From assembly GCA_030248295.1 (NCBI GenBank), contig JASANH010001609.1, positions 32,954-96,953 of the forward strand: a DNA stretch of 64,000 bases. Direction: 5' to 3'. Position numbers and translations under genes: made by a program. This DNA is from Mesodorylaimus sp. YZB2_4. Taxonomy: Eukaryota > Nematoda > Enoplea > Dorylaimida > Dorylaimidae. Positions 12,591 through 23,400 of this stretch are shown piece after piece (position 1 is the stretch's first letter; every line of letters begins with the position of its first letter). Below the pieces are notes generated by a model. That model did no database searches. It worked only from the letters and a program-made list of their open reading frames with translations, and was not told the DNA's origin.

Positions 12591-12926
12591 TAAAAGGGTG
12601 TCTTTTGTAGACTTCACAAGTATGCAGGGACAAGCATATCCTACTTTCCCTTTTTCATATGAGTCAATTAGAAGTCGTATAGCATATTGATTTGTGGGTA
12701 CTTTTCTTTTGTCCTTTGTCTCTTGTTAGCATTTGAGGATAGGTCTTCCAGTGCCAGCGGAAAACCCACACCAGGGCATCATGACTTTTGGAGAATGGGG
12801 TGGGTAGAAGGAGAAGGCGTGATAATATGATAAAATGTGAATAAGGCTATGATGCTTTAGGTTTTTTGTGGAACTTATATTTTGCTTTATGTCTAATAAA
12901 CATTTAAAAAAAAAAAAAAAAAAAAA
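12590..12926 (+). mobile_element. retroposed cDNA-like 3' end with poly-A tail
   Basis: AATAAA at about 12895 is followed after 5 bases by an uninterrupted run of A (about 12904-12926). A polyadenylation signal directly upstream of a genomic A-run is the mark of a reverse-transcribed and inserted mRNA or LINE/SINE 3' end. The body shows no ORF I can identify, so the source transcript is unknown. Confidence 0.5.
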
Positions 12927-13289
12927 ATATCCAAATGATAAGGACAGACGGCCACGTGTACAGTACCGTACCTCGCATCTCCGCCCTCTCTCTGGTGGCC
13001 GTGTCATGTTTGCCCTTGGCATGTTACATTCAGAGAACGCGATTCTGGGTCATCGCAGATAAATGGGTTTATCAAAGAATTAGAAGGGGACTCACAAATT
13101 TGCATGAGTCGGCATAACCCTTCTCCAGTAGACAAAGGCTTTTGGGGAAATTGAGGTCTCTCAGTAAAAATGCAGGATGCCCAGCCTCAGTGCACCTGAC
13201 CAGCTGGTTTCTTCACGTTAATAGGAGACCTGAAAGGAGAAAAACCAGTCGGTGTGGTCCAGCGACCTCTCGGACGGTCTCATCAGCAG

Positions 13290-13520
13290 ATTTCCAGTCA
13301 GTATTACTCGAGGTTGTGGTTCGAAGCGGTTGCTATCTTGTCTCTCGACTGCGATCAAACGCGACAGCGAGCGAGCCCGTCCTGCACCAGTTCTTGTCCT
13401 CCTTGTCGCACTCGAGCTGGGGCTTTCCGATCGTGGTCATCGTCTCCTTGCTCGCCCTGATCGTCGTTCTGGTCAAGGGCGAGCGGACTACTCGCAGAGT
13501 GCAACAAGGACAAGGACTCG
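13290..13520 (+). CDS. probable exon of an unidentified single-pass membrane protein
   Basis: Frame read as ...VVVRSGCYLVSRLRSNATASEPVL..., then a hydrophobic stretch FPIVVIVSLLALIVVLVKG followed by basic residues ERTTRR. Codon use (many GTC, ATC, CTC, CTG) is like the real exons of the window. The text contains one N-glycosylation sequon (NAT) before the membrane segment, which suggests an extracellular N-terminal side. Splice borders, start and end are not resolved: possible donors lie near 13494 and 13565. No family recognised. It may belong to a longer gene reaching into the repeat-rich sequence around it. Confidence 0.35.
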
Positions 13521-13639
13521 TATCAGAAATCTACAGAATTTTATATTTGGCGTTCTCCCTCAAAGGTGAAACGTGTTACTACGATCTCTCCTCTTTCTCA
13601 GGGCGGCCTCAAAATAATTGATACCGTCTTTATGCTTCT

Positions 13640-14512
13640 AGTTCACGCATTGCTTGGTTAGCTCGGTCTTGCGCTGGTCCAAATCTTCCTGGCTGGCGAG
13701 CCCATGTAAACAACCTTCGTAAACCTTTTGGAGGCGCCTTTTTCTTGGCCTGTAATTTTGACATGAAATATTTTCCAACTCGTTTTCCCGTTTTCATAAA
13801 GCTGCCCTAAATGATTGGTTTTCCCTTCCCAAAGGTCCGTGTTCTTTCCAAAATGTATCCAAATTGTCTCAAATTATAATTTGGCATAACAAGAATCTTT
13901 TAATTGGCAAAAGACCTTTCTTTTTTCCGTCATGGGCTGAATCAGGTATCTTCTATGTAGGTCAATTTTTTTATACTTTCGGGATCGCTCTTATCTGTGC
14001 TCGCCCCTATATTGGTTTCGTTGGGCTCAGGTTAGAGACTGCATTCCGGCTCACTGGCGCATTTTGTTTCTCGATCATTTTGATCAGCTCCAGGATATTC
14101 AGTACTTGATTCCCCCAGTCCTGTTTTCTTCCATCCCTCTTCCTCGTCTCATAAGCCATTATTAGGCTCTCGTTGTAAGATTTTCTATCCCCTACACTCT
14201 AACGTTAGTTCCGTGTATTCTCCTACCTCTGAACGCTCATGGATACGAGATCTTGGTATTTCTGAAGTATCGCCCTTCTTTCGGTTATTACCTTGGCTAA
14301 AATTATCTTCGTGGCACATACGGGTAAGTTTTCAATGGAAAGTTCAACACAGGCTGATTCCCACGAGTCGATTTTTGTTTTAAGGAAAATAAAAACAACC
14401 GAAACTGTCCTTTGTGACGAGTCACCTGATGATTTCGAGCATTATTTCTTCTCCTGTTTTTCTAACGTGCATTGTGGGCTGAGTTGGAAGAGAAGTTTCA
14501 GAGCGTAGGAAT
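13640..14512 (+). pseudogene. LINE reverse-transcriptase C-terminal relic
   Basis: Several frames of this stretch carry the C-terminal layout of non-LTR retrotransposon ORF2 proteins. First comes WRAHVNNLRKPFGG-like text with FDMKYFPTRFPVF and NDWF, then SQIIIWHNKNLLIGKRPFFF with SWAESGIFYV (the 'IWNN..I.I.GKP.F...W...GI.YV' block after the RT domain). Downstream is a terminal ETVLCDESPDDFEHYFFSC segment like the Cys/His knuckle of such elements. Stops and frame changes (for instance between about 14110 and 14293) show that it is dead. The endonuclease and the RT catalytic part are not present upstream, so this is a 5'-truncated copy. Confidence 0.6.
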
Positions 14513-15480
14513 TTATATTTTTTTGACCAAGGTGGATTGTCTCTTAGGCGCCCAATCAGAATATCCCTGTGAGTTTATTGCTGTTTTGGACGAGAATCTT
14601 TATTCATAAGTGTCGTATGAAATATGTCATTCCGTCAAGTCATTCATTTTTTGCCTTTCTACAATCTGAATTTTTCTTGTTAGAGCTTTACAACGTAATC
14701 ATCCAAATTTTGAGAGTATGTTCAAGACACTTTTTGACGTGATGAACCTATAAGGCCTAATGTCGGACAGTAGGATCTGACATGAACCAATCTGAGCTAA
14801 CATCCCGGGTGCATGTGATCGTGGGAAGTAGTGAAGTGCACTGTCTATTGCAGTCAACGCTTCGGCTGTAACCCACGATATATCCTCTCTCGGATGATAA
14901 CCGGTCGGTGTGCTCGGAATGGGAATTGGACTGTGAATCGGGTTTGGCAGACGGTTTCTTTTGTTCTCTTCACTTATGTCCCACAATACTTTTTTTGATT
15001 TGTTTGGGTCACATCCCTTGTGCCTTCTTTGCTTTAACGTACACCTGCCGCCAGCCAACTTGACTTACTTTCTAGCTTCCGTGCGTGGGTCTCAGCTTCG
15101 GTGTCCTTTGGTGGCCACAAGATGGCATGGATAGCCCTGCCCGACAGCCAGGTCAAATGCCACTCCTCTGACTCAACCTGGCGTGAGAAACGTCCACCTT
15201 GGAATCCAGGCGGCCACCCTACAGCCCATCCAGGCAGACTTCGCCCTGTGGATCGCGTTTGTTAAACCTATATGGCTTTATAACCCGATGACTTCCTCAC
15301 TGATCGCGACATGTCACTCAATAAAAACCAGCTTTAGGCGGGGTATCACGAGCAGTGTACTTGAGCGTTATGTGAGATATGTACTTAACCCGAGGCAGTT
15401 TCCATTTACCTCACCATCATCACATCGCAAGGCACAAGCACGCAGGCACAGATCAGCACATAGCGGCAATATCATGAGCA
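14513..15480. other. no gene recognised
   Basis: Follows the LINE relic. It contains short ORFs on both strands without recognisable motifs. Part of it could be the untranslated 3' end of the LINE. Confidence 0.3.
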
Positions 15481-15530
15481 CCACGGCCTGATGATCGATA
15501 ATCACTCGATCATCGATCATCAGGCCGTGG
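15481..15530. repeat. near-perfect 50-bp palindrome (hairpin)
   Basis: CCACGGCCTGATGATCGAT is followed by a few bases and then its reverse complement, ending in CAGGCCGTGG. The arms 15481-15503 and 15508-15530 match almost completely. On the minus strand the 3' end of the lysine-rich exon (ACC ACG GCC TGA) lies inside the first arm. Confidence 0.85.
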
Positions 15531-15732
15531 TAGGAGTTTCCGCGGGCGGTGCTGGTCCAGGTTTGGCAGCTTTCTTCGACTTCCTGCTCTTCTTCTTCTT
15601 CGACTTTCTCTTCTTTCCACTGCTCATACAGGATTTGCCTTTCTTCGACTTCCTGCTCTTCCTCTTTTTCTTCTTGCTCGAGCCAGACCCGCCAGTCTTG
15701 CTGCGCTTCTTGTCCTTCTTCAATTTCCTCGA
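15520..15732 (-). CDS. lysine/serine-rich C-terminal exon of an unidentified protein
   Basis: After a good acceptor (CCTTTTTAG) at 15733, frame 0 reads SRKLKKDKKRSKTGG, then repeated KKKKRKSRKSKK-like blocks, and ends AAKPGPAPPAETPTTA-stop. Codon use (AAG, AGC, TCG, GCC) is natural in this frame. The +1 frame reads as long acidic GAA runs and continues well past the hairpin; I take it for a shadow. Phase 0 agrees with direct splicing from the membrane-protein exon at 16098-16436, giving a small single-pass protein with a very basic tail. That link is inference. Confidence 0.45.
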   Translation of the reverse strand, partial: SRKLKKDKKRSKTGGSGSSKKKKRKSRKSKKGKSCMSSGKKRKSKKKKSRKSKKAAKPGPAPPAETPTTA

Positions 15733-16097
15733 CTAAAAAGGAAACACGATGCAGGTGGAGACATCTGCACGTTATCAGGGTTTCTCCCTGCCCTCCTATT
15801 ACACCCAGGAGCCCAGTTGGGGATCGCTTAACTTCTTTTTCTTTTTCCTCGGGCCTTCCTCGTCGACCTTGTCGCGAAGTGCGCGATTGATACGAGGAAG
15901 CGGCGGCTAGCCTATTGCACAATGCCCGAAAATGAAGCACTTTACACTTCTAGGTGATATGTGATTTGGTATCGTTCATGCCAGGTGTGCGTTTTCTCTG
16001 TTGACCTGAACGGTCTGTTTATCTCGCTTCTCTTGATTACTGTAAAGCACCAAACTCGAAGCATTGTCGCCCCTCTCCATATCTACATCTCGCGACA

Positions 16098-16460
16098 GAC
16101 CTCTTCTTCCTCCGCCGACGGAGCAGACGGCAATGGCGGCAGGGGCGTCGAGGCGGCGGTGGCAAACTGGCTTCGCATCCCAGGCGGAACGTCGACGCGA
16201 GCGGGGACTACGAGACCTTGCTGCACGGGCGCCAGCGGAGGGGCGACTCGGGCAGCTGGAGCCAGCTTCGTTTCGAACAGTTGGTCGATGAATTGGAGCG
16301 TTTCTTGACCGAACCGGAGACCTTCTTGACCGCTCTCGACCTGTTGCTTGTGGACGAGCAGGTAGACCAACGCCGAGCCCAACAACACGGTCGCAGCCGA
16401 AAGCGGGTCCGTTTCGCCCGCAAGCAGACGACGCACCGGAATGAGAAGTCTACGCAGAGA
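16098..16460 (-). CDS. exon of an unidentified small single-pass membrane protein
   Basis: Minus-strand frame with strong codon bias: DSLRRLLIPVRRLLAGE, a hydrophobic segment LSAATVLLGSALVYLLV, then a polar stretch KQQVESGQEGLRFGQETLQF and a Pro/Ala-rich linker ending PSAPSAEEE before a possible donor GAG|GTCTGT. No family recognised. The same frame is preserved in the second copy of this module at about 50,750-50,930 on the plus strand. There an ATG replaces the ACG codon before the membrane segment, and the frame stops just after TLQFI. The start in the present copy is unclear: no ATG lies in frame near the membrane segment, so an upstream exon is needed. Confidence 0.45.
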
Positions 16461-17480
16461 ATCCCACTTTTATGCGCCACATATTGTAAGTCAGGATTGC
16501 TGGTCAGAAAGTGTAAAGCGAGGAGATGTAATGTGCAATGGTTGTCAGCACCTTTCTTGGACGTCATTGCTGTTCGAGTCGACGTGCAGCGTAGGATCGA
16601 TGTCAGAATATTGAAAAAGAGTGTGATACAGTATGTGTGGCTGAAATTCTACAGTAGATCTTCAGCACCTACGAGTACGCAAAAAAGAGTCGAAATTCTT
16701 GATTGCAAAGGGGAAACAGCTGAGAAGTAAAAATTTTGGCTTTCGACAAATAATTGCGATAGCGTTCAATGACCTCGTCACATCCGCGGCAACCGAGCTG
16801 CTTCTCCGCGCGCATATAAATGGTTCAGACTGTGAGAAGGTTCCCAAAAAATGGATACGGAAATGGCAATGGGGTCCAAACATAGGAATTTACCAAAGCG
16901 GGCTAGTTGCCTCTTCAGGTCATGCAAGGATACAAATCTGCCAGGTTCCACCCAAGTAGGGAGAAGGCTGTCGCACTGCTACAGTATACATATGTGCTAG
17001 TGTCGGAAGCAGTGACCAAGTACATCAGGAGGGATAAAGTGCCAATAGAACTGGGCATTGTAGGACAAGAGCCAAAGATTAGCAAGTACTCGGAGAATAT
17101 GAATTCCTTGGTGTTTGATGAAAATTTAGTACATACAATATTTTACTTCTGTGACCATTATAAAGAAGCCATGTTACGGAGAGAGAGTTACACAGAGCTG
17201 GATGGCATTCCTAGATGGCAAATTAGTCGCGCCACAATGAACGATACCTTGAAGCATTTATGTGAGTACATGGAACTCATAGTTGGAAATTATGAACATT
17301 TTTAAACTCGCAATTATTGCATCATCTAATCACCCCTGACTACTCATTCCGCGTAGCAGTAGGTGCTGTACAAGGCGTCCACTGTGACCACCATGGAGTC
17401 TCTGAGCAGTGATCACGACTGTGCTTCAGTCTAACTGCGCATATCAATTTTTCCCTCAAGTGAGCATGTGATTAAGGGTT
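16287..17480. repeat. duplicated module, copy 1 (inverted partner at about 49.8-50.9 kb)
   Basis: Reverse-complement similarity to 49,800-50,927 runs through most of this stretch. It includes the membrane-protein exon, an almost identical block at about 16,490-16,585, a TATA-like spacer near 16,815 and the tail of the plus-strand frame at 17,277-17,480. Copy 2 lacks roughly 130 bp corresponding to 17,045-17,175. Part of the tail recurs a third time at about 18,110-18,250 in direct orientation. Confidence 0.8.
16911..17305 (+). CDS. unidentified ORF/exon inside the duplicated module
   Basis: After a possible acceptor (CTCTTCAG) the frame VMQGYKSARFHPSREKAV... runs 131 codons without interruption and ends YMELIVGNYEHF-stop. 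Codon use is less biased than in the sure genes. In the module's second copy the corresponding frame is broken by stops and a deletion, although the YMEL...NYEH / YMELQLEIMN ends still match. No domain recognised. It could be an exon of a host gene or part of a mobile element. Confidence 0.35.
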
Positions 17481-17811
17481 TTTGGAAGAGCGAGCAATTA
17501 CCTAGAAGCCGATTTCGCCACATGCGAATTAGTTCTAACTGATGATGCGCTGATACGGCGTGAAACGACGACGGGGACCAACGTAACCAACTCTGGCTCA
17601 CATGGCCATGACAAAGCCCTCATATACTTATATACTAATCCCAATACGCTGGTCGATAGCATTTGCATGTCACCTGCTGTAAGATTAAGAAAACTGCCCG
17701 AAAGGAACGATCTCCTCTACAAAAGCCTGAATCCGACAGGAAAACAAAACATCATGCGAATATTCAATTAATGACAAGTATCTGGGCTGATTGTACCTCT
17801 GTCATAAACTG

Positions 17812-18260
17812 CTCCTGAATTTACTATACCACGCGCATACCTGCGCTTCATGATGTGGTAACATGAACATGGTTCATTTCTCATTAGCCATGCTCTTTCC
17901 ATGTATCTGGTCTCTTATTTGAGATGGTTGATGGGAGTGAAAAGTCAGATTGCCATCATGACGATATTCCACGTTCCTACAGTACATAGCTGTAAGTGTC
18001 GCCAAACAAGGAAAACGCATAAAATGTGCAGGTAACAAAGGAAGCAGTACGATACACACGTACTTCGGTCCTTGGGTACGCCACGAACTTGATCTTTGCA
18101 CATGCACGTGACTAGCAGTGCCACTCATTCCGCACAACAGTAGGCACTAAGGCGTCCACTTTAACCACCATGCAGTCCATGCACAGTGATTGAGACTATG
18201 CTTGAGTCTTCCAGCTGTGCGCGCCAACTTTTTCGTCATTCTCACGTCAGCAGACAATTT
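17812..18260 (+). repeat. SINE-tail-like and module-tail repeat fragments
   Basis: 17,815-17,876 carries CGCATACCTGCG followed by GATGTGGTAACATGAACATG, like the 3' end of SINE-A. 18,110-18,250 repeats the tail of the duplicated module (CCACTCATTCCGC...CAGTAGG, then GGCGTCCACT and ACCACCATGCAGTC). Both are diverged. Confidence 0.5.
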
Positions 18261-18970
18261 TGTGGATGCATTCATCCATAACTTAGTGAACTTCTCAACC
18301 ATTCACGGACTTGTCAGATCCATTTCATTCCCGACCAAAAACCATGGCCCGATTTCGTGGCAAATTGAGATTGTAATATAAATTTTGGACAACCTTCATG
18401 CGTCTAATTTGCACGAATGCAAAATGCCGAGGTTACGTCCTAGTAGACTACACATAAATAAAAGTTTCTTTTCACTTCTTCATGCAGTATATAGAATCAG
18501 AAAAACAAGAAACGCGTGGAAAATGAAGTGTTAAAGGATAAAAGAGCGATGGTGGGTGTCACCGATGACCTTGCGATGGGTCGATCGGTCTTTAGCGTAT
18601 ATGCATATGGTAGAGTATAGACGACTATTTTAAAGTGTCAATATAAATTTTGCGTCTTTTTAATCGTTATTCCCATGTAGGACAAGGCGCGAGGTAATGT
18701 GGCACGAGGCGGTCTTAGAAAACCTAGTGAAAGTATAAAAGAGGAGCCAAGATGATTTGAAAAACTCTCTTTCATCCTTTTGGTGTGATTATAGTGACCC
18801 GATAACTGAATTCGAGCGTTTCACAGTTCGAACTCGTGTTGGCCTTGAGGCAAGGACAAAACGGGAATGACGGAGTGAAGAATGGTCTTTGTAAAAGAAA
18901 TATATCTCGAGGTAACGGGTGGTGACGAAAGTATGGAACTAGGACAAACGAACAAACTACTTTAACCCGC
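18261..18970. other. upstream region of the cuticlin gene, no gene seen
   Basis: No coding content recognised. The promoter of the ZP protein should lie in its right-hand part. Confidence 0.4.
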
Positions 18971-18978
18971 AATATTAT

Positions 18979-18987
18979 TATATATAC
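18979..18987 (+). promoter_or_regulatory. TATA box of the cuticlin gene
   Basis: TATATATAC lies 81 bp before the ATG of the ZP protein, in front of a pyrimidine- and CA-rich stretch suitable for transcription start. A position about 30 bp upstream of a short 5' UTR is what a TATA box requires. No experimental start is known to me. Confidence 0.5.
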
Positions 18988-19067
18988 TCGCCCGCCACGC
19001 TCATCTCCACCACATCCACCTTCGCCCAGTCTCAATTCGAATCGTCTCCCCGTCTCTCTCTCTCGTC

Positions 19068-20455
19068 ATGCTCAGCATCATCGTGCTCACGTTGGCCTTG
19101 GCCACTTTCGCTTACGCTGGCGAAATTGATAACAAGCTGGTCGGATTGCCCATAGTCGATTGCCAGGACACGGCTGTTAGCTTGACGTTCAATACGGACA
19201 AGCCGTTCACGGGCCGCGTCTACGTCAAGGGACTTGTCGACGATGATCGCTGCAGCCGTAACTTCGCTACCAACAACGATCAGAGCAAGTTCAGTATGCA
19301 AATCCAACAAGGAGATTGTGCCATGCAAAGACAGCGTGTGTCCGGCGCCTTGGAGGGACTGATGTTCTCGTTGGTCATCGTGGTCAGTTTTCATGGCACG
19401 TTCGAGACAAAGAATGACCGCGCTTTCCGCTGCATGTGCTTCTTCCGTAATATCAAACGCGTGACCAACTTCCTGGATGTGTCTATGCTGGGAACGACCG
19501 AATTGCTGGATACGGCCAAGATGCCAAATTGCATCTATACCATACATTCCCAATCACCAACCGGACCATTGGCCAGGTACGCCAAGGTGGGACAAGTCAT
19601 CTACCACGTGTGGGAATGCGATGACGAGAATCAAGGTATCTTAGTACATTCGTGCTGGGTCAATGACGGAAAGGGTCAACGTTTCGATTTGTTGGACATC
19701 GATGGCTGCGCTGTCGATCCAGTCATCCAACCTGACGTCAAGTACGAACCATCGTTGACCAAGGCCTTCGTCGAGACATGGGCTTACAAGTTCTCTGGTG
19801 AGTGCCTCATTCATTCAGAAGCCGTTACGGGCCTCGCCTTGCGCATGAGCGCCTCATACCTGGAGCTTGGCAATCAATGCCGGGTAGATAATTAGTTGTG
19901 TGGGCGGCTTGAGTGAAAGGCCCCTGCAAGTCAGAGGGCCATTGAGTAAGGGTGACCCATTCATGGCCAAATCTGACTCCCATCTTTTCAGACACCAGCG
20001 TGCTCGACTACCAGTGCGTGGTGGAGTTATGTAAGAAGGCCCAAGGCGAGTGCAACGGTTTGACCCCTCCAGTGTGCGGCCGTGGAAAGCGTTCAGTGGA
20101 CAGGATGATGATTCTATCCGCTAACAAGACTGGTCACTCTGCACTCAGCCCCCGCCGCATCGAGAGCAATCACGATAACGAGTTGGATTTGGTGGCTGAC
20201 ATGAACGTCTTGGACACATTGGATGAAGAACTAGGTCAGAGCGGCGTGCCTCAAGATCTGTTGGACCGATTGAATAGCCGTTCGTCCGGCTATCATCCAC
20301 GAGGTATCCTGGCCGCGGAGGGATTCCCAGGCGACCGTATGTGCATGAGCACCCCTACGTTCGGTATCATGATGGCCATCACGGTCGTCCTCTTTTTGAC
20401 GGCAGTCGTCACCAGCAGTTTCACTTGCATTCGAATGCGTAGCTACAAAGCGTAG
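19068..20455 (+). CDS. cuticlin-like ZP-domain protein
   Basis: Two exons, 19068-19797 and 19992-20455, joined in phase (397 aa). The N-terminus MLSIIVLTLALATFAYAG is a signal peptide. The ZP domain follows: DCQDTAVSLTFNT and PFTGRVYVKG, then spaced cysteines (DRC, GDC, RCMCFF, NCIYTI, WECDD, HSCWVNDGKG) and, in exon 2, DYQCVVELCKKAQGEC and PPVCGRGKRS. GRGKRS is a furin-type cleavage site (R-x-K-R). A spacer then leads to the membrane anchor FGIMMAITVVLFLTAVV and a short tail, RMRSYKA. This is the layout of nematode cuticlins, which are secreted by epidermis, cleaved, and polymerise in the cuticle. Length and cysteine order fit CUT-1-like proteins. A TATA box precedes the gene. Homologues in other ecdysozoans cannot be excluded. 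Confidence 0.9.
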
Positions 20456-23400
20456 TGCATTCATTTTGGGTTAGGGTCTTCCAATTTTGCACTTTGCACA
20501 AGCCCTTTTAACCTTATTTCGCACTTGTCATTATCATGTTACGTTTCGCAGAGGGGGTGCATATGCTATCGCGGGACGGATGGTATGCCCCCCCAACCAT
20601 TATACATACAGCTGTGAAACCAAATAACTGCTCAATAAGGAGGATTAGAGCCGTTGTTTTCTTACCTTCTCCTTGGAGCACTTTATCTTTGCTGAAACTT
20701 ATCCGAGCGTCTCTTTCTTCATACCCTTTCGCGCGACCTACTTCTTTCTGGCGCATCACTTTGTCGAAATTGACACGGTTGTACGACCAACTACTGAGCC
20801 ACTATTCACCATACGTACATGACATGGATTTTTCAACTTTCCCCACTTTTAAATGGCGTTAAAACTGTCTATTTTCTTGTCACCTACTTCCTTCTATGCC
20901 AACAGCACGCTGGACTTGGGGAGGGAGATATGAGTCTCTTGCTACCTCCTCCTTGTCGTACACAAAATGTTCTCCTACTAAACTTTCTGTAGTGTCACAT
21001 TTGGGAAGGGAAAGAATTCTTCCTCCTTGCTAGCTGAAAGGAAGATGGCATAGTAGCAGTGGCTGATAATTCGGCTTTCCTTTGGTGTTGAGCGCAGCGG
21101 GAGTAGGAGTTGGGGTGGGGCCTAATTTAAGGAATGGGTGCACGAGTGTTTTATGTTGATGATATTGCATGATCGATTCTCAAGTGTAGTCGGCCTGAAC
21201 ATTGTGTCAGGTATTTACCATGTTGTTGCCTGTTCTGTTGTTGAGAATGCGATCTGCTGGCGGAATATGTATGCTGCGTATTGTTGGTTTAGTTCATGCA
21301 AAGTGTTCTTGCATGAATAAACTTCAGGTGAAATGAGACGAGAAAAGCACAAGAGCATTCGTACTGTGAGCCCTAGGGTTATATTTTCCTGTTAGCCGCC
21401 TGCTTTACACGTACAGCGGAAACACGGCAAGCATAAGACAAGATGGTCTTCTCTGCTATGCATTCGAGCTGTGACCGTCTCTTACTCATAACTGCACCCG
21501 GCAAGGTGCTGCCACTGGTCTGTCTGAGGAAACAATAGACACACCTTCATGCCCGCATACCTACGCCCAAAACAGTTCACCTTGAATGGAACATGACTGT
21601 CGCTTGTCTTCTGGTTCTTCTGGAATTATCTTAGCACTGGTGCTTTTTAAATGTTGTTGACCGGTGGCGCTCTGATAAAAGCTAGCCGGGTGAACGCGAT
21701 GAGTGCAGGCCAAAATACAAAACACCGCTCGCCTTCAGAGCGACGACTAATCTTTCAGCAGAGCCAGTAAGATGCTGAATTTTTCTTCCCAAAGTAGTCA
21801 AGAGGACGTAACTGTTGAATGCCTCATTCAGAGTTTCGTCACGATGCAGTGCCTTTTGATTAGGTACCCCAAGGCTTGCATATGTACACACCTGTTTAGA
21901 GTATTCGCTGAAAGAGCCTTGTGGTGATTGCTCAAACCAGCATACTGTACATTACTCAGAGCTAAAAACAGGAAATATCGATACAACGCGGACGTTTCGA
22001 CCGAATGGCGTAGTCACCATCAGCAAAGAAGGTCAGTTTTCGACATTGTCTATCACGATGCCCTTTTTGGAATTCACATATTCTATTCAATGTTTTTCTA
22101 TCCTTCCGCAACAACTTCGCGTTGTTCCAGGTCAGTTTCTTCGCCCTTTTAAGCTGCACCACGAGTGGAGCTTGGGACACGACTCTATTGTGGGCTCTAC
22201 TATTCAGTGTCTCATGTTGCCCATGGCGTCTCTGTCATTGTGTGTGGGTGTTTAGTCGTGTAAAGTAGGTATGTTTGCTGTTTCGATACTCTACCTGGCG
22301 GCTAGTCCCTGAAATTGACGGCAGATGGACACGGACTTCGTACTTTTGCGAGACGGTGCTATAACTGACCGGTCGCCTGGCCGACAACCGTATTAGTGGC
22401 TAACTATACTGCAAGGGTGATGGCTGACGAAAGAGATTAGTACCTGCTCTCATTCTTGAACAAGCTTTAGAATACATGGCACATGTCTGTCAAAGAAATG
22501 CGAATAATCGAATACGTGACGAAGGCTGCCCATGGCATTGGCGACACAGATCAAAAAGCATCAACCACAATCGATTGCGGTATCACGCCTGTATTTATGG
22601 GTATCATACCAAAACCATGAGCATGGCTGGAGTATGTAGCCGACTGGCTGAGAGCATAGGAACAATATTGGGTGGCAACAAGGCGGGGCCTTTGATCAAC
22701 TGTACCCATCGTTTCACCGGAAACTCCTTGACACAGTGCATTGTGGCCTGTTTTAGGATTGAATTTCACAAGATTAGCAGATACCCTCACCCTCGATACA
22801 CCTCCACCACCGATTTCACAACTCTTGCATTTGTAATAAATAACTTGGCTTCCATCAGCCTCACGGACGGATTTGTTCTTTTTATGCAAGTGAAACCGGT
22901 GTCCTCGTATAGTGGTACGGGACTGGCGGGCGACGGTGTGAGGGGTGAGGTACGATCACAATCACGCAGCCTGAGTGTAGACGCTAGTGTATTCCACTAA
23001 CAATAAGCCACTACCCCAACACTACTAATGATAAGAGTCACGCAGAGTAGGATCGGCCGCACTCGTCGGTCGGAGGGAAGATCATCATCTGACCGGCCGA
23101 TTGAGGAGGGTCTTTATATAGGCGATCCTCGTCCAGGAACTAATCGTGTCAATCTCTCAGAACAATAGGAAAACCCAGTCAAGCTCGACCTCTTGGTCTC
23201 GCTCCGGCCCTGACAGGGAGGATAACAAATCTGTGCATCTGGTGCACACTAGATGTAATATGCAAATAGGATGCACTGAGGCACCTATTACACAAGTAAT
23301 CATGCCCACGCAGTCGACCTTCGTTTCAACCCAGGCAAGTAGCATTTCCACGAACATTACGCATGAATCGGCTAGATTCGCATGAATCGCCAAAATCGGC

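Noticed and set aside
12320..12633. Phe-rich and Lys-rich ORFs
   Set aside because: They are readings of poly-A/poly-T runs and have no protein-like composition.
15368..15940. 190-codon acidic ORF (minus strand)
   Set aside because: It is the +1 frame of AAG repeats; the lysine frame has better codon use, a good acceptor and a stop. Kept only as a remark in the hairpin finding.
16218..16730. 170-codon plus-strand ORF opposite the membrane-protein exon
   Set aside because: Codon bias favours the minus strand; the plus frame shifts before the next open stretch, and in the second copy it is interrupted.
23040..23160. promoter with TATATAGG at 23,117
   Set aside because: No convincing gene follows on the plus strand.
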